From assembly GCA_032871835.1 (NCBI GenBank), contig CM065297.1, forward strand, positions 93,517,052-93,581,051: DNA of 64,000 nt, in the 5' to 3' direction. Source of the DNA: Dipteronia dyeriana (lineage: Eukaryota > Streptophyta > Magnoliopsida > Sapindales > Sapindaceae). The position numbers and the translations under genes were made by a program. The notes under the pieces were generated by a model. That model was not told the origin of the DNA and made no database searches. It worked only from the letters and a program-made list of their open reading frames with translations. Below, piece after piece: positions 1 to 11,728 of this stretch (positions are counted from its first letter, which is position 1; each line of letters begins with the position of its first letter).

Positions 1-1061
1 AAATAATAAAAAAGTAAAACCAATTAAAAAAAATAAAATCTTTATTTTCTGTCTCCTCACAATCGATCTTTGACTCACTCATTCAAAAAAAAATTCTCAC
101 CACTTATTCCTTTCAAACTAGATCCAGCAATCTTTGTTCACGGGTCGGGTTGGACCAAACCGGATATGATCCGTTTATTAAATGGGTTGCGCCTCTAAAA
201 CTCAACACCACCCATTTAATAAATGTGTAACCCGGCACCACCCGTTTATTCAAATTGTGATTCCTAATAATATTCATTTAATATTAAGCATATTTGTTAT
301 GGGATTAAATGGTTAAACGATTTTAACCTGTAAATATATATAATTAATTAAATAAACTTTTGAAAAAAATTAATTAAGCCAAGAATTTATACAACAAACA
401 AAATGGAAGAGATAAACCAATTAAATATGTTGTGAAAGGTAAAATTGTAATTTCATTAAAATGTTTACTAAAGATAGGAATCAAACAAACCATTTGTCAT
501 ATTAGAGGACCAAAAAGTTAATACCTAAAACAAGAGGGACTTTTTTTATTAATATCATTAAAAAATAAAAAATTGTGTTACAATTAATGATTTCTAGCTA
601 GCTACTAGCTACCGTACGAGCACCAAAAAGTGTTTGTATCTGCTCTGCTGCAAATAAAAAGAAAACAAGCAGCTGCAATGGTTACTTGACCGAAAAGCAT
701 AAGAGACTCTCCTAAAATGAGAACAATCTTATGAGAAAGCCTTCTGAGAAACTCCTAAAGAGATGCCTTTTGAACTTTAAAAAAAAAGTGAAGCCTTTTG
801 ACGCCTTCAAACAAAAAACCCACTCATTTTTTTTCTTGGTAGCTTCAAACAAAACAAAAACCTTTTTTCTTAGGATTCTGTATACGTTTTTAATTTCTTT
901 CGATTTTCTTTTAATGTCGAGTGTCGATGATTTCCAAAGTAAGGAACTCCTTTTGTTTTGTTTTTCTTTTTTTTTTTCAACGTTTTCTTATAGTGTGTGC
1001 TCCTGTCGATTGTAGATTTTGTTTTGCATTTTTTCACAAACAGTTTTTCTTACCACATTGC
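1..1061. repeat. Left copy of the duplicated leader, no gene
   Basis: AT-rich sequence that lines up with 29,100-30,161 in the same orientation, with roughly one difference per ten to fifteen bases in the stretches I compared. No convincing reading frame is present; the open stretches near 731-1015 are low-complexity T-rich sequence. A 14-bp inverted pair (TTTATTAAATGGGT near 174-188 and ACCCATTTAATAAA near 208-222), next to CGGGTCGGGTTGG, suggests an old decayed DNA-transposon fragment. The block ends at CATTG (about 1057-1061), the site where a retroelement is inserted in the right copy. Confidence 0.7.
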
Positions 1062-1071
1062 TTAAAAAAAA

Positions 1072-1118
1072 ATGAAAGATTTCGAACCTAAGCTTGAGGA
1101 GAAAAATCTGCACTTGCT
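1072..1118 (+). pseudogene. 5' stub of a YqgF-like exon 1
   Basis: The first 47 bases or so of the YqgF-like exon 1 (MKDFxxKL, then EKxLHLL) follow the CATTG site directly, as they would if no LTR had ever been inserted there. The exon stops abruptly at CACTTGCT and runs into the 3' half of the unit LTR. This is the scar of a deletion joining exon 1 of one unit to the LTR of the next. It cannot encode a product. Confidence 0.65.
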
Positions 1119-1120
1119 AA

Positions 1121-1310
1121 TTTATATTCTCTCTCTCTACAATTTCTCTCACCCTTATATTCTCTATTCTAATTCTCTCTCTTCTCAATTTCTAATCTTA
1201 TCTTCACGATTTCTACTATGTTCTTCAACCTCCAATTTATACTCTTTAAACCAGTAAAATCAAGCCATAAACATATCAGAAAATCAATTAAAAATGCTCA
1301 AGGTATGACA
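1121..1310 (+). repeat. 5'-truncated LTR in front of YqgF-like copy A
   Basis: This matches the 3' part of the LTRs at 30,162-30,610 and 32,477-32,935 (the pyrimidine-rich TCTCTCTACAATTTCTCTCA stretch through to the end GGTATGACA) and is followed by CATTGCTT, exactly as in copies B, C and D. About the first half of the LTR is missing. It shows that copy A descends from an LTR-bearing unit. Confidence 0.7.
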
Positions 1311-1335
1311 CATTGCTTAGAAAAAAGAAAAAAAA

Positions 1336-2455
1336 ATGAAAGATTTCGTACCTAAGCTTTTTAAAGGACAACTTTTGTGTGTAGGAGAAAAATCTGCATT
1401 TACTGTCTATGAATACATGAAACCTAAAGGCGCTTTACATTTTTTGAGTCATCTATTTGATGACAAACACTCGCCCTCTTATCTTTCTTTAATTATTGAT
1501 ATTGGCATAAGAAACGTAGGGGTGTCCATTATGGACCTACATCCATTTCTAGACCGAACAAAATATTCAAAAGAATCAAAGGTTTCAGGTACAATATATC
1601 CTTAATGTTCTACTTTACCAAGAGAAGTAATAAGGCATAGCCAACTTCAATTTGGATGTTGTTATAATTTGTACAAAAAACTTTTCAAGATCTTAGAGTT
1701 TTACAAAATCAAATAGATCTGTGTCAGTGATCAAGTAGGTTTGGTGCCTCCTATCAATAAAAACTCACTCAAATTTTCTGGAGAAGTTTTAAGATCATTA
1801 AGTTTTTCTTTTAATGTTATTTGTCTTCTATTTTTTTTTTACATATATTTGTAGTATGTTTTCTCTTTTAATTTGAATATTCTATTGTGCTCACAGGGAG
1901 AAAGGTCTCGGTGTTGGAGTATTAAGGTCTTTCCAACACTCGGGCCTTAATTTTTTTCATTTAATATTATTTGTTTTCTAGTTTTATATATATATTTATT
2001 ATGTTTTCTCTTTTAATTTGAATATTCTATTGTGTTTCTCACAGAGAAAAAGGTCTCGGTTATTCATGCATTCGTTGAACGACGTTGAAGAGTTTGAAGA
2101 CATTTCGTACTTTTTCGTTGAAGAGACTTACACCAGCCAAAATGCAGAAGTGAAATTGAAAAAGATAGCGAGTAACCCGTGCAAAATGGAGTTAAAGGAT
2201 GGCTACGCTTCTAGCAGCATCGGTTTCCGAATTTACAAAGACCATATTGTCAAATACAGGCACTATTTTGTAAGGTATATGCAGACTGTGGTCGGATACA
2301 AAGTGTGGATAGATTGCAAGAGCGGACTGCTTTCTCAGCATGCTAAACCATTCTACGAATGGTTTATTGTTGAAAACCCCCAAAATGAAGCACGTCTAAA
2401 CCAAGTCATTGAAAAGGGCTTGTTGGATGCCGAGGACTGTTGGTATATTTATTGA
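1336..2455 (+). pseudogene. YqgF/RuvX-like gene, copy A (two coding blocks)
   Basis: Block 1 (1336-1605) contains IDIGIRNVGVSIMD, which has the spacing of YqgF motif I (DxGxKxxGxxxxD). Block 2 (from the acceptor CACAG ending at 2044, through the stop at 2453-2455) contains VEETYTSQNAEVKL, like YqgF DERxTSxxAExxL, and DGYASSSIGF, like DxxAAxxILQ. A C-terminal extension of about 70 residues ends in WYIY. The blocks are separated by about 440 bp of AT-rich sequence holding two near-identical acceptor contexts. Known family role: RNase H-fold nuclease, either pre-16S rRNA processing or resolvase-like. In copy A block 1 ends at a TAA (1603-1605), unless the GT at 1589 is a splice donor. A TAG after the LEFYKIK-like stretch is shared by all copies. 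Splicing is unresolved; I infer pseudogene or a rearranged gene. Confidence 0.5.
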
Positions 2456-3905
2456 ATTTTGTGTTTGCTATATTTATTGATATGTTTGCCTTTTATTTTT
2501 GTTAGTCTGTTTTGCTCTTACATCTGGATCTAGATTACATTACATCTTCAATTAGATACGTCAATTTTTGTTTTCAGTGTGATTTTCATTAAAGCAAATC
2601 AAGGAGAAAGAATCAAAATATTAGTTTGAAAACTAGAGAGAACATATACAAAATAACCGCAAGTGTAAAGATGTGAGTGTGATATAACGATTATGGTTGA
2701 TACTAGTTAATGAGTTGATGAAAGCAACAACAAAGTAAACAAAATTCTTTTTTTTTTTTAAATGTATGCAATGCAACTTGTAGAAAGGCTTCGAAAGGAT
2801 GGTGGGTAGTTGTGTCATTTAATCTGAGAAAAGGTAATGTGAATGAATGAGTAGCTTGTTCATGTTGTCCCGTAATATATGCCCCTCCATTGCTTTATCT
2901 GAATATACTTTATGTTCATAAAGACATGGGTGGTAACTAGGCTTTTCATGATAGGTTTTTTATTTTTGAAAGCCGACACCATTGCTCGTAAGGTGTCTGC
3001 TGAGACCTGGTCTCAAGCTAATAAGCAATTACTCCGTATAAGACCTTCGTTTTTCCTTTATTAGATTGAATGAACCAAATCCCCACCAAATCCCGATGTA
3101 AGTAGGGTTTTAAACTTGATTATAGGCCTTTTATAACAATTAATCTGTCTGAATTGTGAATGTCCATGTTATACATAGTGTTGCCCTAGTTAATTGCTAC
3201 TTAGTCCAACCCCTTGCACACTTTTTACACTAAATGTGCCCTAGATAAGTACAATGTTTGATTAAGTTAATTATATGAACTTTGCTCTCTTATTAGTAGA
3301 GCTAAGTTTAATAGTCTGATGAATAGAACTTTTGTACATAGTCTGTACTTTATAGTGATACTGATGTTCAGTTGGACAAAACTAACTATAGATGTTAGAA
3401 GAATGAAACAAAATGTAGAGTAGTTCCTTATAATTGGTATGTGGCAGAGTAGTGTAGTGCCGTTAGGACACAGGGTTCACAACTTTCAGAGGGCACGAGA
3501 CTTTAGATGAATTTTAATGATAATGAAGAAGTTTGCTTTTCTGTACGAACGGCTTGAGTTACTCTTTGCTAAGTTTCAATAAAACCATCATTGTGTGTTG
3601 TTTTGCTGCAAATGATAATGAAGTAGTTCCTTATAATTGTTGTTTTGCTGTTTTGAAATTATATGTTATGTAGGGTTTTTTTCTTTTTTTCCTATTTTGT
3701 TCTTCAGTTAGATAGCGAAAGTTGACTGATATATAAGCATAATACTCTTCTTACTTGCCGTATATCTTCACTTGTTGGACCTTTTTGACTTATTTTCTCA
3801 CTTATATGGTTTGATGCAGAATTGATGTGAGGATGAGGAGAGGGCGTGCATGACTAGGGAGGACTTGAGACAACTAATGATGCATGATCGCGTTTAGCTT
3901 TTTAT
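2456..3905 (+). repeat. Conserved 3' region of the array unit
   Basis: Non-coding sequence present after every YqgF-like copy (2456-3890, 34,070-35,495, 37,863-39,260, 50,501-51,925). It ends in a short exon-like tract after GATGCAG (near 3820) and the marker ACAACTAATGATGCATGAT. In copies A and D that marker continues into CGCGTTTAGC and unique flank; at the other unit boundaries it joins the next LTR. It may be 3' UTR and introns of the original gene. No protein is recognised in it. Confidence 0.6.
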
Positions 3906-4299
3906 TTATTTAGTTTTGAGAAACTTATTTTGCAATGTAACCTATTTTACTTTAGGTTCACTAACAAAAATAGTTGAAATTCTGGAACATGTGGTCAATA
4001 TGAGTCAGCACAACAATGGATTTTGTTTAAGCCTTGTTATTAATATCTATCATCTTCAGCTCCAATATTACACCCACTTGTGGCTTCTTTGTCCGCCAAA
4101 AACTGATTGTCTAAAAACAAGTTTTTTGGTTGTCTATGTTTTATAACTTGCTGTAAATGACAATTCACATCCTAGAATATCTTTTAAGAAAATCCGGTAA
4201 AATTTGAGCAAAACAAGGATCATTAGTGAAACAAAAATTTGCACTTAAAACCAGATTTTCTTACAAAGGTTTTGAGGTTTCTACAAAATTGATGAAAAG

Positions 4300-4850
4300 A
4301 TCCTACAAAAGAGGATCGTGTTTTACGCATTTAGGTTCCTCAACAGTTCAAAGAAAGCTGAGATTGTTTCACAATGCCCCCTTGAGATGAAATGTCATAG
4401 CTGTCTCTAGCATTGTCATACTCATGGAGGTCAACCAGCATTTACTTCAGCCGATGAGCAAGTCCACCTGTCTCATTTTCAGTCACACCTGCCAACTGCA
4501 TCTTCTCATGAGCCTTTCATAATGATAACATCAAGTTGCAATTGCAGCTATGGCCTCCAGTGACACTTGAACCTGTCATCATCCCAGATAGAGCAACAAC
4601 AATTCTTTCAGTTCTTGTAATTGCATCACTAGCATTAGATGTGATCTTCCAACATGAGGTAAAACATTCATACACAAGCTCATTGAGAGCAAGCCCCTCT
4701 AAAATTGCCAATGCCAAGATTTCTTTCCGCAAGCATATGTTTCTTGTTAAACGAAGACATCCAAACCAGTATGCTGCAGCGTATGAAAGTATGTTATTGT
4801 CCTGGAGATACTAACAAGTTGAGATTTATTTACAAGGGATATAAGAAGTT
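4300..4850 (-). other. Exon-like remnant, unrecognised
   Basis: On the minus strand 4517-4732 is open for 71 codons, and the following 200 bases keep coding-like character in shifting frames (for example MQLAGVTENETGGLAHRLK, then a stop). The same block occurs at about 52,250-52,845 with more disruptions. It lies downstream, in the transcriptional sense, of the alpha-galactosidase remnant but matches no part of GH27 that I recognise. The best reading is a decayed fragment of another host gene; function unknown. Confidence 0.3.
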
Positions 4851-5210
4851 TTTTTTTTTTTTGAAAAGGGCTATGAGAGTATGCTATGACATTGTTTACA
4901 TGCACTAATCGTGCCTTTAGAAGGGAAAGAAAGAAGCTTTTGGTACTCGATTTCCCTACATACGATTACACCGCTAAAAAATTTCATGAAATCTCTCATG
5001 GAAATTAAATAAATAAATTAATGCATTTGTCAATCAGGCTGATAGCAACAAGACATAAGCATTTTATGAAACTGATATACTAGCAATTCCATGTAAATAA
5101 TAGTGACAAATCTTCAAGCTTTTGAAAAATCTTTTGATCACAGGACATAAATGACAGACTATGAATAACACTAGCTGTTCAATAATATTAAGAACCACAA
5201 GCAAATCGTA
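4851..5210. other. Stretch present only in the left copy
   Basis: AT-rich, no gene seen. The right copy lacks this segment and has instead a hAT-like fragment and a repeated exon (52,849-53,436). Alignment between the copies resumes at GTTTAGTACCTTGGAATC (5213 left, 53,437 right). Confidence 0.55.
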
Positions 5211-5603
5211 ATGTTTAGTACCTTGGAATCTCTGTTTCGTTCAGCCCAACAATCATCTTCACATAAAACAAAATCGGAAAAAATGTAGAATATAAAATGT
5301 ATACATATATATATCTCATATAAAAAAAAAAAACCCCCAAAATTAATTTTCTCATATCCAGGGCAGAGAGTTCACTAGAATAAATTCCATCAGCTGTACC
5401 TGTATCACAAATGATATTATACAAAGTTACAAAGTTAGAGAAATGCCAGCTTTCAATGTATCCTAAATTTATTATTGTATAATAAGGTCTTGGATCAGCT
5501 GCTTATAAGGACACAAAATCAATATTTAGATGACTCCAATGATGCCGTTTCACCCCTAAGGATTAATATCAGTATATCTATAAGTAGATGAAATTCTAAT
5601 TAC

Positions 5604-6147
5604 CTTGGTTAAAGGCAATGACCGCTTTATTGGCGATGATATTCATTGTGCCTTTGGTCCTATTCCTCACATCACAGCCAAGGAGAAGGGGAGCCTGCAA
5701 TAGCAATTAATCACAAGCCCCAAGAACGTGATACTAAAGTGTACAGTGTATTCATCTTTTGCCACCCCTCCATTTCCCACCTCTGGCATGTCAGGATCTG
5801 TTAAAAACATACAACAATTTAGAATAAATCGCTAAAAGAAAGGCACACAATTTGCTCACAATTATTTTTTTGTTAGCGAAAGATTAATGCCTTTTGAGAA
5901 TTCTAACCATTCTGACCACCAGGCCGTGCAAGCTCAGCATAAATGTCAATCACATCGGATCTAGACATCATGCTGTCAAAAAAAAAAAAAAAAAAATACC
6001 TTATAATATTTTGATCAATGTCTGAAATAACAAAATTCTAAGACTGTGATGAGAACATTCTACCCATGCCACGTAGCAAGAACGTCATTAGTAGTTCTCC
6101 AGCTATCTCCTACCATAAACACCCATAAAGCAGGGTGCAAATCTCTC
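5604..6147 (-). pseudogene. Alpha-galactosidase (GH27) remnant, left copy
   Basis: Four short minus-strand exons reconstruct the catalytic C-terminal part of a plant alpha-galactosidase, which removes terminal alpha-galactose from oligosaccharides and galactomannans. 6064-6147: HPALW...DSWRTTNDV. 5908-5972: MMSRSDVIDIYAELARPGGQN. From 5797 downward: [11 protein letters not shown]...EYTVHFSI. 5604-5694: [11 protein letters not shown]...KAVIAFNQ. The junctions 6064/5972 and 5908/5797 have GT/AG borders and matching phase. [17 protein letters not shown] matches the family RPGGWNDPDMLEVGNGG. The expected WALAK between HFSI and APLL is missing, the W of GGWND is Q and the L of DML is P. I see no N-terminal catalytic exons, so this is probably a truncated pseudogene. 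A weak further exon may lie at 6839-6975. Confidence 0.7.
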
Positions 6148-6582
6148 CTATATAAACAATAAGATCATGTTGAAGTTGAACCAAGAAAATAACTAGAAAA
6201 TCACACAACTGTAGAGGTTAATGCATGGCCATTCGTCAGGGACATATATTATTGCCATTCACAGAGTAAGAAGAAAATGGGGAAGGCAGACTTCATTAGA
6301 GCTCAAATCATTACAGGGTACCTACATTTAAAAAAGGTAATGTAACATATTAGAGAATAGATGAAGATGGGAACTTAAGTATTTTTTTGTCAAGATTTGA
6401 AATTCTGAAACACACAGAGATGTAGAATCTAACTTATTACTTTGCGTTTTCTTATCAGGAAACTCTGGGGAGAACTAAATCGCCACTGATAAAGACTGAT
6501 AAGGATTTGTCTGCTTCACTTTTGAGTGTTACTGCTCTTGTACACAATGTTGCTATTTGTTAAAAATAAATAAAAAATCAAT

Positions 6583-6720
6583 ATTTTTTTTTTTTTTTTT
6601 GAAATATTACAATAATTTGGGTTTTTTTGTGGAGGATGGAGAGAGACTCGAACCCACAACCTCGTGGAATGGATGTGAGAGGAAAATGAAAGTGATTATT
6701 TGAGTTATGCTAAGGACAGA
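6583..6720 (-). mobile_element. SINE-like element (left copy)
   Basis: Read on the minus strand, this has a tRNA-like box B (GTGGGTTCGAGTC near 6645-6657), a pyrimidine-rich body and an A-tail of about 20 (the T run near 6582-6600 on the plus strand). The same element is at about 54,806-54,945 in the right copy, so it predates the duplication. Box A is poor and target-site duplications are not clear. It could be another tRNA-derived repeat. Confidence 0.4.
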
Positions 6721-7095
6721 CATATTTTTCAACTATATAAAATATAAACGATTATATTCCTTAAGAATAAAAAAGAAAAAGAAAGAAAGAAAAAAGAGAA
6801 ATACAAGAACTGAGAACTTATACTAAGTGCAGACCTCTTCAAGAGCATCCTCCGAAGTTCAAATACCCAGTTGAAAGTTGGCGCCTCCTGTCTACAGTTT
6901 GTGTATACTTCTGGTTTACTGTTTCCCTCTTCCGGTTTAAAAGTACTTCTAATATTTTGACTTTCAGCCTACAAAGCATAAGGGCAATCAATATTAGAAA
7001 TCCATGAGATTGAATATACAAGCACCAGTGCACCACAATAACCTCCGGTAGGTAATTACCTTTTTTTTCTCCTCTTATCTCGCAGGATCTATGTC

Positions 7096-7534
7096 AGTGA
7101 CACGGTTCTTAACCTTATAAACCTTTTTATGCCGTCAACAAGAGCAATCAATAATAGACAAGAATTTGATGACAGAGATGATGGCATAAACCTCATCTTC
7201 CTTGAAATTATTCCTTGAGATTGGAGGATAGTATGACATATAAGAATTTAAGGACACACTTACAATTCCTGCTCCTCTAATACAAAGAATATTGGTAGAG
7301 TTGCACAGTGTTCAAGAGAGAAAGTAGTAATGGACAAACATTAAGATCTCACATGAAGTTTAGAATTAACAAAACACTGGAAAGTTAGAATTGAGCCATG
7401 GAATCAAAACATAAAACCAGATGCTGCATAAACGAAAAGCTGTTACTGAATTATCATTTCATCAGAAAACTAGGAGCATGTTAAAAAGAAAAGCTGTCCG
7501 GTAAAAATGGTGAACAGACAAACTATAAAAGATA
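7096..7534. other. Intergenic stretch before the gypsy insertion
   Basis: No gene or RNA seen. It aligns with about 55,305-55,795 in the right copy apart from small indels. It ends at the insertion site of the gypsy element, where the right copy is uninterrupted. Confidence 0.6.
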
Positions 7535-7539
7535 GAGCC

Positions 7540-9104
7540 TGTAAGGTCCATGTCATTCAGGAAGTGAGGTCCATGTCATTCAGGCATTCAGTAAGTGAGA
7601 GGCTAAAAAAAAAAAAGATAAACGTGAAATGAAAAGTGAGCAGGTTAGTAAGCAATTGTAGCCTCTCTGGTTGACAGACAGCTATGTGCTTAAGACAACT
7701 TTAGTTGTGTCTATCCATATGTATATATATAAAGTTGGATAAACATTATATTAAAGCTAGAAAGCAATGGAATCGAGTAAAAGAAAGGAAGGAGAAGGAA
7801 GACAAGGGAAAAGAAGTCAGTGGAGTTATCATGTGATTTTTAGATTTTGGTTGATTCTTCTTTGAATTCAACAGATTCTAATTGGATTTTTATGCGATTG
7901 TTAGGGAAAGAAGATGAAGTAGAGGAACATAGCATATTTGATCCGAATTAAGCTTGACGTCTAAGTTATGAGTGAAAAGTTTTTAGTTTTGTTTTTAACT
8001 CAAAGGTTTCCAATTTTATGCTTTAAATTAATTGCCTGCAAATCATTTAAGCGTTTTATTTCTTTTGATGATTTATGGTAATTATACATAACTGAAAGTA
8101 TGTTTTATGCATATATTAATACTCAAAATATTAGTTATATTACTTTTATAAATATTGAGAAGAGATTATTATTGATTTCATAAAAGCACCATGTTTGTAC
8201 CATTCCCCAGTTATGGTTATTGTTGTCTTTTGGGGTCATTCTACACATGTGTATGTCAGATGAGTCGCTATGCACGTGTACGACAAATGTTAAAAGTATT
8301 GAGTTGCTCTACACGTATATAATAGAAGTTATTCCCGACTCTGCGTATGCGCGAAGTAATTCGGCGTACGTATTGAAAATATCCCTAGGTATTAATTTGG
8401 TGCAGATTAATATTTTATAAATTATATTATTCTTGTTCAGAAAAGAGATATATATCAGTTTATTAAATACGAAAGTAGATATATTATCGTTAACTACTAT
8501 GGAATTATTTGGCATGATACGGTAATATTTAGTATGTATTATTGAATGCATATAGAAAAAGTTGTTTAGAAGAAAACTTATACTTTTTAAAGTTTTCATT
8601 CACTCACTGGGTGTTAGCGTTCATCATTTTACCTTTAAAAATATTTTTTCTAGGTAGCTGCTCGGTTGTGCGAACTCTTTAGTTTTGAGGTGGGTTATTC
8701 GATGACATCATGAAGTACAAGAGTCATGCATTTAAATTTTCATGTGCATATTTTGAGATGTGTGGTGGCATTGTCGGCATGGTCCAAACGTGGTCGGATT
8801 TTTTACTCGGTCGTGTTTGGATTTCCTACTCGGGATTTTGACTGTTTCCTTTTTAAAAGTTGTCGGTTTTTAGTCCGATAGGTCATTTTGTTGACAACTT
8901 TTGAAATGAATGAAAATGGCAATAGAGGACTAGCAGTTATACATATATTGTACTCTCCAGTATTTTCTTTATATACTTTTTTAATGTTTAAAAGCAAGTA
9001 TTTTCTATAAAATTTTAGTCGAAATCCTTTTATCTTGTTAGTAAAAAGTACAGCTCACAAGACCTCCCTCATACTCTAGAGAGGAGTCGGGGTAGGTCCT
9101 GTCA
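7540..9104 (+). repeat. 5' LTR of the gypsy element
   Basis: Begins TGTAAGGTCC and ends CCTGTCA. It pairs with 13,871-15,446. A GTCCATGTCATTCAGG piece is repeated near its start, and a roughly 50-base stretch rich in GTCGG present in the 3' LTR (near 15,070-15,180) is shortened here, consistent with loss between short direct repeats. Confidence 0.9.
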
Positions 9105-9107
9105 ACT

Positions 9108-9125
9108 TGGTATCAGATGTCGGTT
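9108..9125 (+). promoter_or_regulatory. Primer-binding site, tRNA-iMet type
   Basis: TGGTATCAGA lies four bases after the 5' LTR, matching the 3' end complement of plant initiator tRNA-Met. The usual following GC is changed. Confidence 0.8.
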
Positions 9126-9229
9126 TATGATTCCTTAAACCACAGAATAATTGTTTGCATTTAGTTTCATGCGTTTAAGCATATCTTTGATTTTGTAACA
9201 GCATATTACGTCGAGTTGGCTGCCCACGC

Positions 9230-10335
9230 ATGAGACTGGTAACTGACCTAGGTGAGAGGAGTGCTAACCAATATGAAAATAAGACAGAATCACACCCTCA
9301 CACACCTATAGCTCAGCCTCACGTGCCAGAACATAGGGAGGAACCAATGGACAGAATTGCAAAACTTTTGACTGCCATGGTTCAGTACCAAACGCGAGTG
9401 CTAGAGAATACTATTGAGCGTGCACGTAAGTTGGGAGCTACGAATTTTGATGGAACTGGAGATCCAGATAGTGCTATTTCTTGGTTGAATGAACTAGAAT
9501 GTGTATTTGAGGTTATAAGGTGCATAGATGAACAAAAAGTATCTTTTGCTATGTTTTTGCTAAAAGAAAAAGCATATTATTGGTGGACGTCAGTACAAAG
9601 AAGAACTCATGAAAGAATTACTTGGGAGGATTTTAAGAAGCAGTTTAATGATCGTTATTATCCTCATTTCTATCAAGATTTGAAAAGAGCTGAATTTTTC
9701 AAGATGGTGCAAGGATCTATGATAGTAGAAGAATATGAGAAAAAATTTACAGAACTTTCGAGGGTTACTCCGTATGTAGTCACTGATGAAGTAAATAAAT
9801 GTAGAAAATTTGAAGATGGACTTCGATCAAAAATTAAGACAATATTGACTACTTCTAGGCATGTTGAGTTTGGTAAGTTATTTGAAGGTGCATTGAGAGT
9901 TGAGAGAGGCCTTAATGATTCTCGTAGATTTGAACAACAGAAACAAAAGCACAGCAACTGGACAACAGGGGCTCTTATAGCAAAATACCTAAGGCAGCGG
10001 ACGGCTTTTCAGGTCAAACTAGTAACTATCAACAGAGTCGTGAACCTGGTTCTAGCAAAGCATCAGTCAAACAACCAATAGGTGGTCGTCAACAGAGTGC
10101 TAGTATGGGTAGAGGTAAGCGTCCTCTATGTCAGACATGTGGAAAGTACCATGATGGTGAGTGTTATTTGGGGATATCAGGTTGTTATCAATGTGGACAG
10201 GCTGAACATCTAAAAAGAGATTGCCCCGAGTTAGTCTATGGAGGCAACGGAGAGAGAAAGATAGTTTTTCAACCACTAGTCGGATTTAAGAACAGAATGG
10301 ATCCCGAGCATGAGGATCTACAGCTACAAGGATAA
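9230..10335 (+). pseudogene. gag: gypsy gag (capsid-nucleocapsid)
   Basis: 9230-10081 encodes a Retrotrans_gag-type capsid domain: a W-rich core KAYYWWTSVQRR...TWEDFKKQFNDRYYP, then EEYEKKFTELSR. The frame then shifts, and 10,105-10,335 encodes the nucleocapsid with the zinc knuckle CYQCGQAEHLKRDC (CX2CX4HX4C intact). In a working element these would be one protein that packages RNA in the virus-like particle. Confidence 0.88.
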
Positions 10336-10418
10336 CCCACGCTAGTGCAGTAGGGGTTGGAGGCAACCAACAGAGAGGCCAGCCAGGTAGACCTCGTACT
10401 AAAGCAAGAGTCTTTGCT

Positions 10419-11705
10419 ATGACTCAGCAAGATGTAGAGACCACTCCAGATGTCGTAACAAGTATGTTAACCATTTTTTGCCACGATGCTCATGTTCTCA
10501 TTGATCATGGATCTACTCATTCCTTTGTATCTCGATCTTTTATGGTGTATGCGGATATAAAATTAAGACCATTAGATTCTAGTATGGTAGTGGCTACACC
10601 TACTGGTGAATCTTTATTGGCTGAGAATGTATATAGAAACAGTAAGGTCATAGTTGGTAAGCATGAGCTATATATTGATTTGATTCCGCTTGATATATGT
10701 GATTTTGATGTTATTTTGGGAATGGATTGGCTTGCTACACACCATGCTACAGTAGATTACTTTCGAAAAGAAGTAAAATTTACACTTGAAGGAGAGTTGG
10801 ATGTTATTTTCTGTGGTGAACGTCGGATTCTTCCTTCTTGTGTTATATCTGCTATTACTGTTAGACGGTTGCTTAGGAAACAATGTTCAGCTTATTTGGC
10901 TTATGTAATTGATACTAAGAATACTGAGGTGAAGTTAGAAGATATATCTGTGGTAAAACAATTTCCATACGTGTTTCTTGAAGATTTTCATAGATTACCA
11001 CCAGATAGAGACATTGAGTTTGTGATAGATTTGGCTCAAGGCACAACTCCAATTTCTATAACACCTTATAGAATGGCTCCAACCGAATTGAAAGAGTTGA
11101 AGATTCAATTAGAAGAATTGATGAACAATATTTTTATTAAACCTAGTGTGTCACCATGGGGAGCGCCGGTTTTGTTTGTTAAGAAGAAAGATGGAATATT
11201 ACGTTTATGCATCGATTATCGACAGTTGAATAAGGCAACGGTGCGTAATAAATACCCACTCCCACGTATTGATGACTTGTTTGATCAACTTCAGGGAGCA
11301 AATGTGTTTTCCAAGATAGATTTACGAACAGGTTATCACCAATTAAAGATTAGAAACTGTGATGTACCAAAAACTGTTTTTAGAACTCATTATGGACACT
11401 ATGAGTTTCTAGTTATGCCTTTTGGATTAACCAATGCTCCAGCTGCTTTCATGGATTTGATGAATAGGGTATTTCATCTTTATTTAGACAAATTTGTTAT
11501 TGTATTCATTGATGACATTTTGATTTATTCTAAGGATGAGGTGGAGCATGCATATCATTTAAAGATTAATCTACAAGTCCTGATAGATAATCAACTTTAC
11601 GCCAAATTTAGCAAGCGTCAATTCTGGCTCGATAGAGTTACATTTTGCTCCATGTGCTTTCTGGTGATGGTATTTATGTTGATCCTCAAAAAGTTGAAAC
11701 TATAG
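10419..11705 (+). pseudogene. pol: gypsy protease and reverse transcriptase
   Basis: Starts with a retropepsin-like domain whose active-site region reads IDHGSTHSF; the usual D-S/T-G is D-H-G, so protease activity is doubtful. The reverse transcriptase follows, with [32 protein letters not shown] and the catalytic [12 protein letters not shown] (two adjacent Asp intact). The frame is lost at the end of the connection region (after about 11,640) and resumes in the next piece at 11,729. Confidence 0.9.
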
Positions 11706-11728
11706 TGAACTGAGAACGACTACTTAGT

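Noticed and set aside
731..1015. 94-codon frame in the leader
   Set aside because: F/S/K-rich translation of low-complexity T-rich sequence, not preserved in the right copy.
3916..4146. 76-codon plus-strand frame after unit A
   Set aside because: No matching intact frame at about 51,945-52,145 in the right copy; low-complexity translation.
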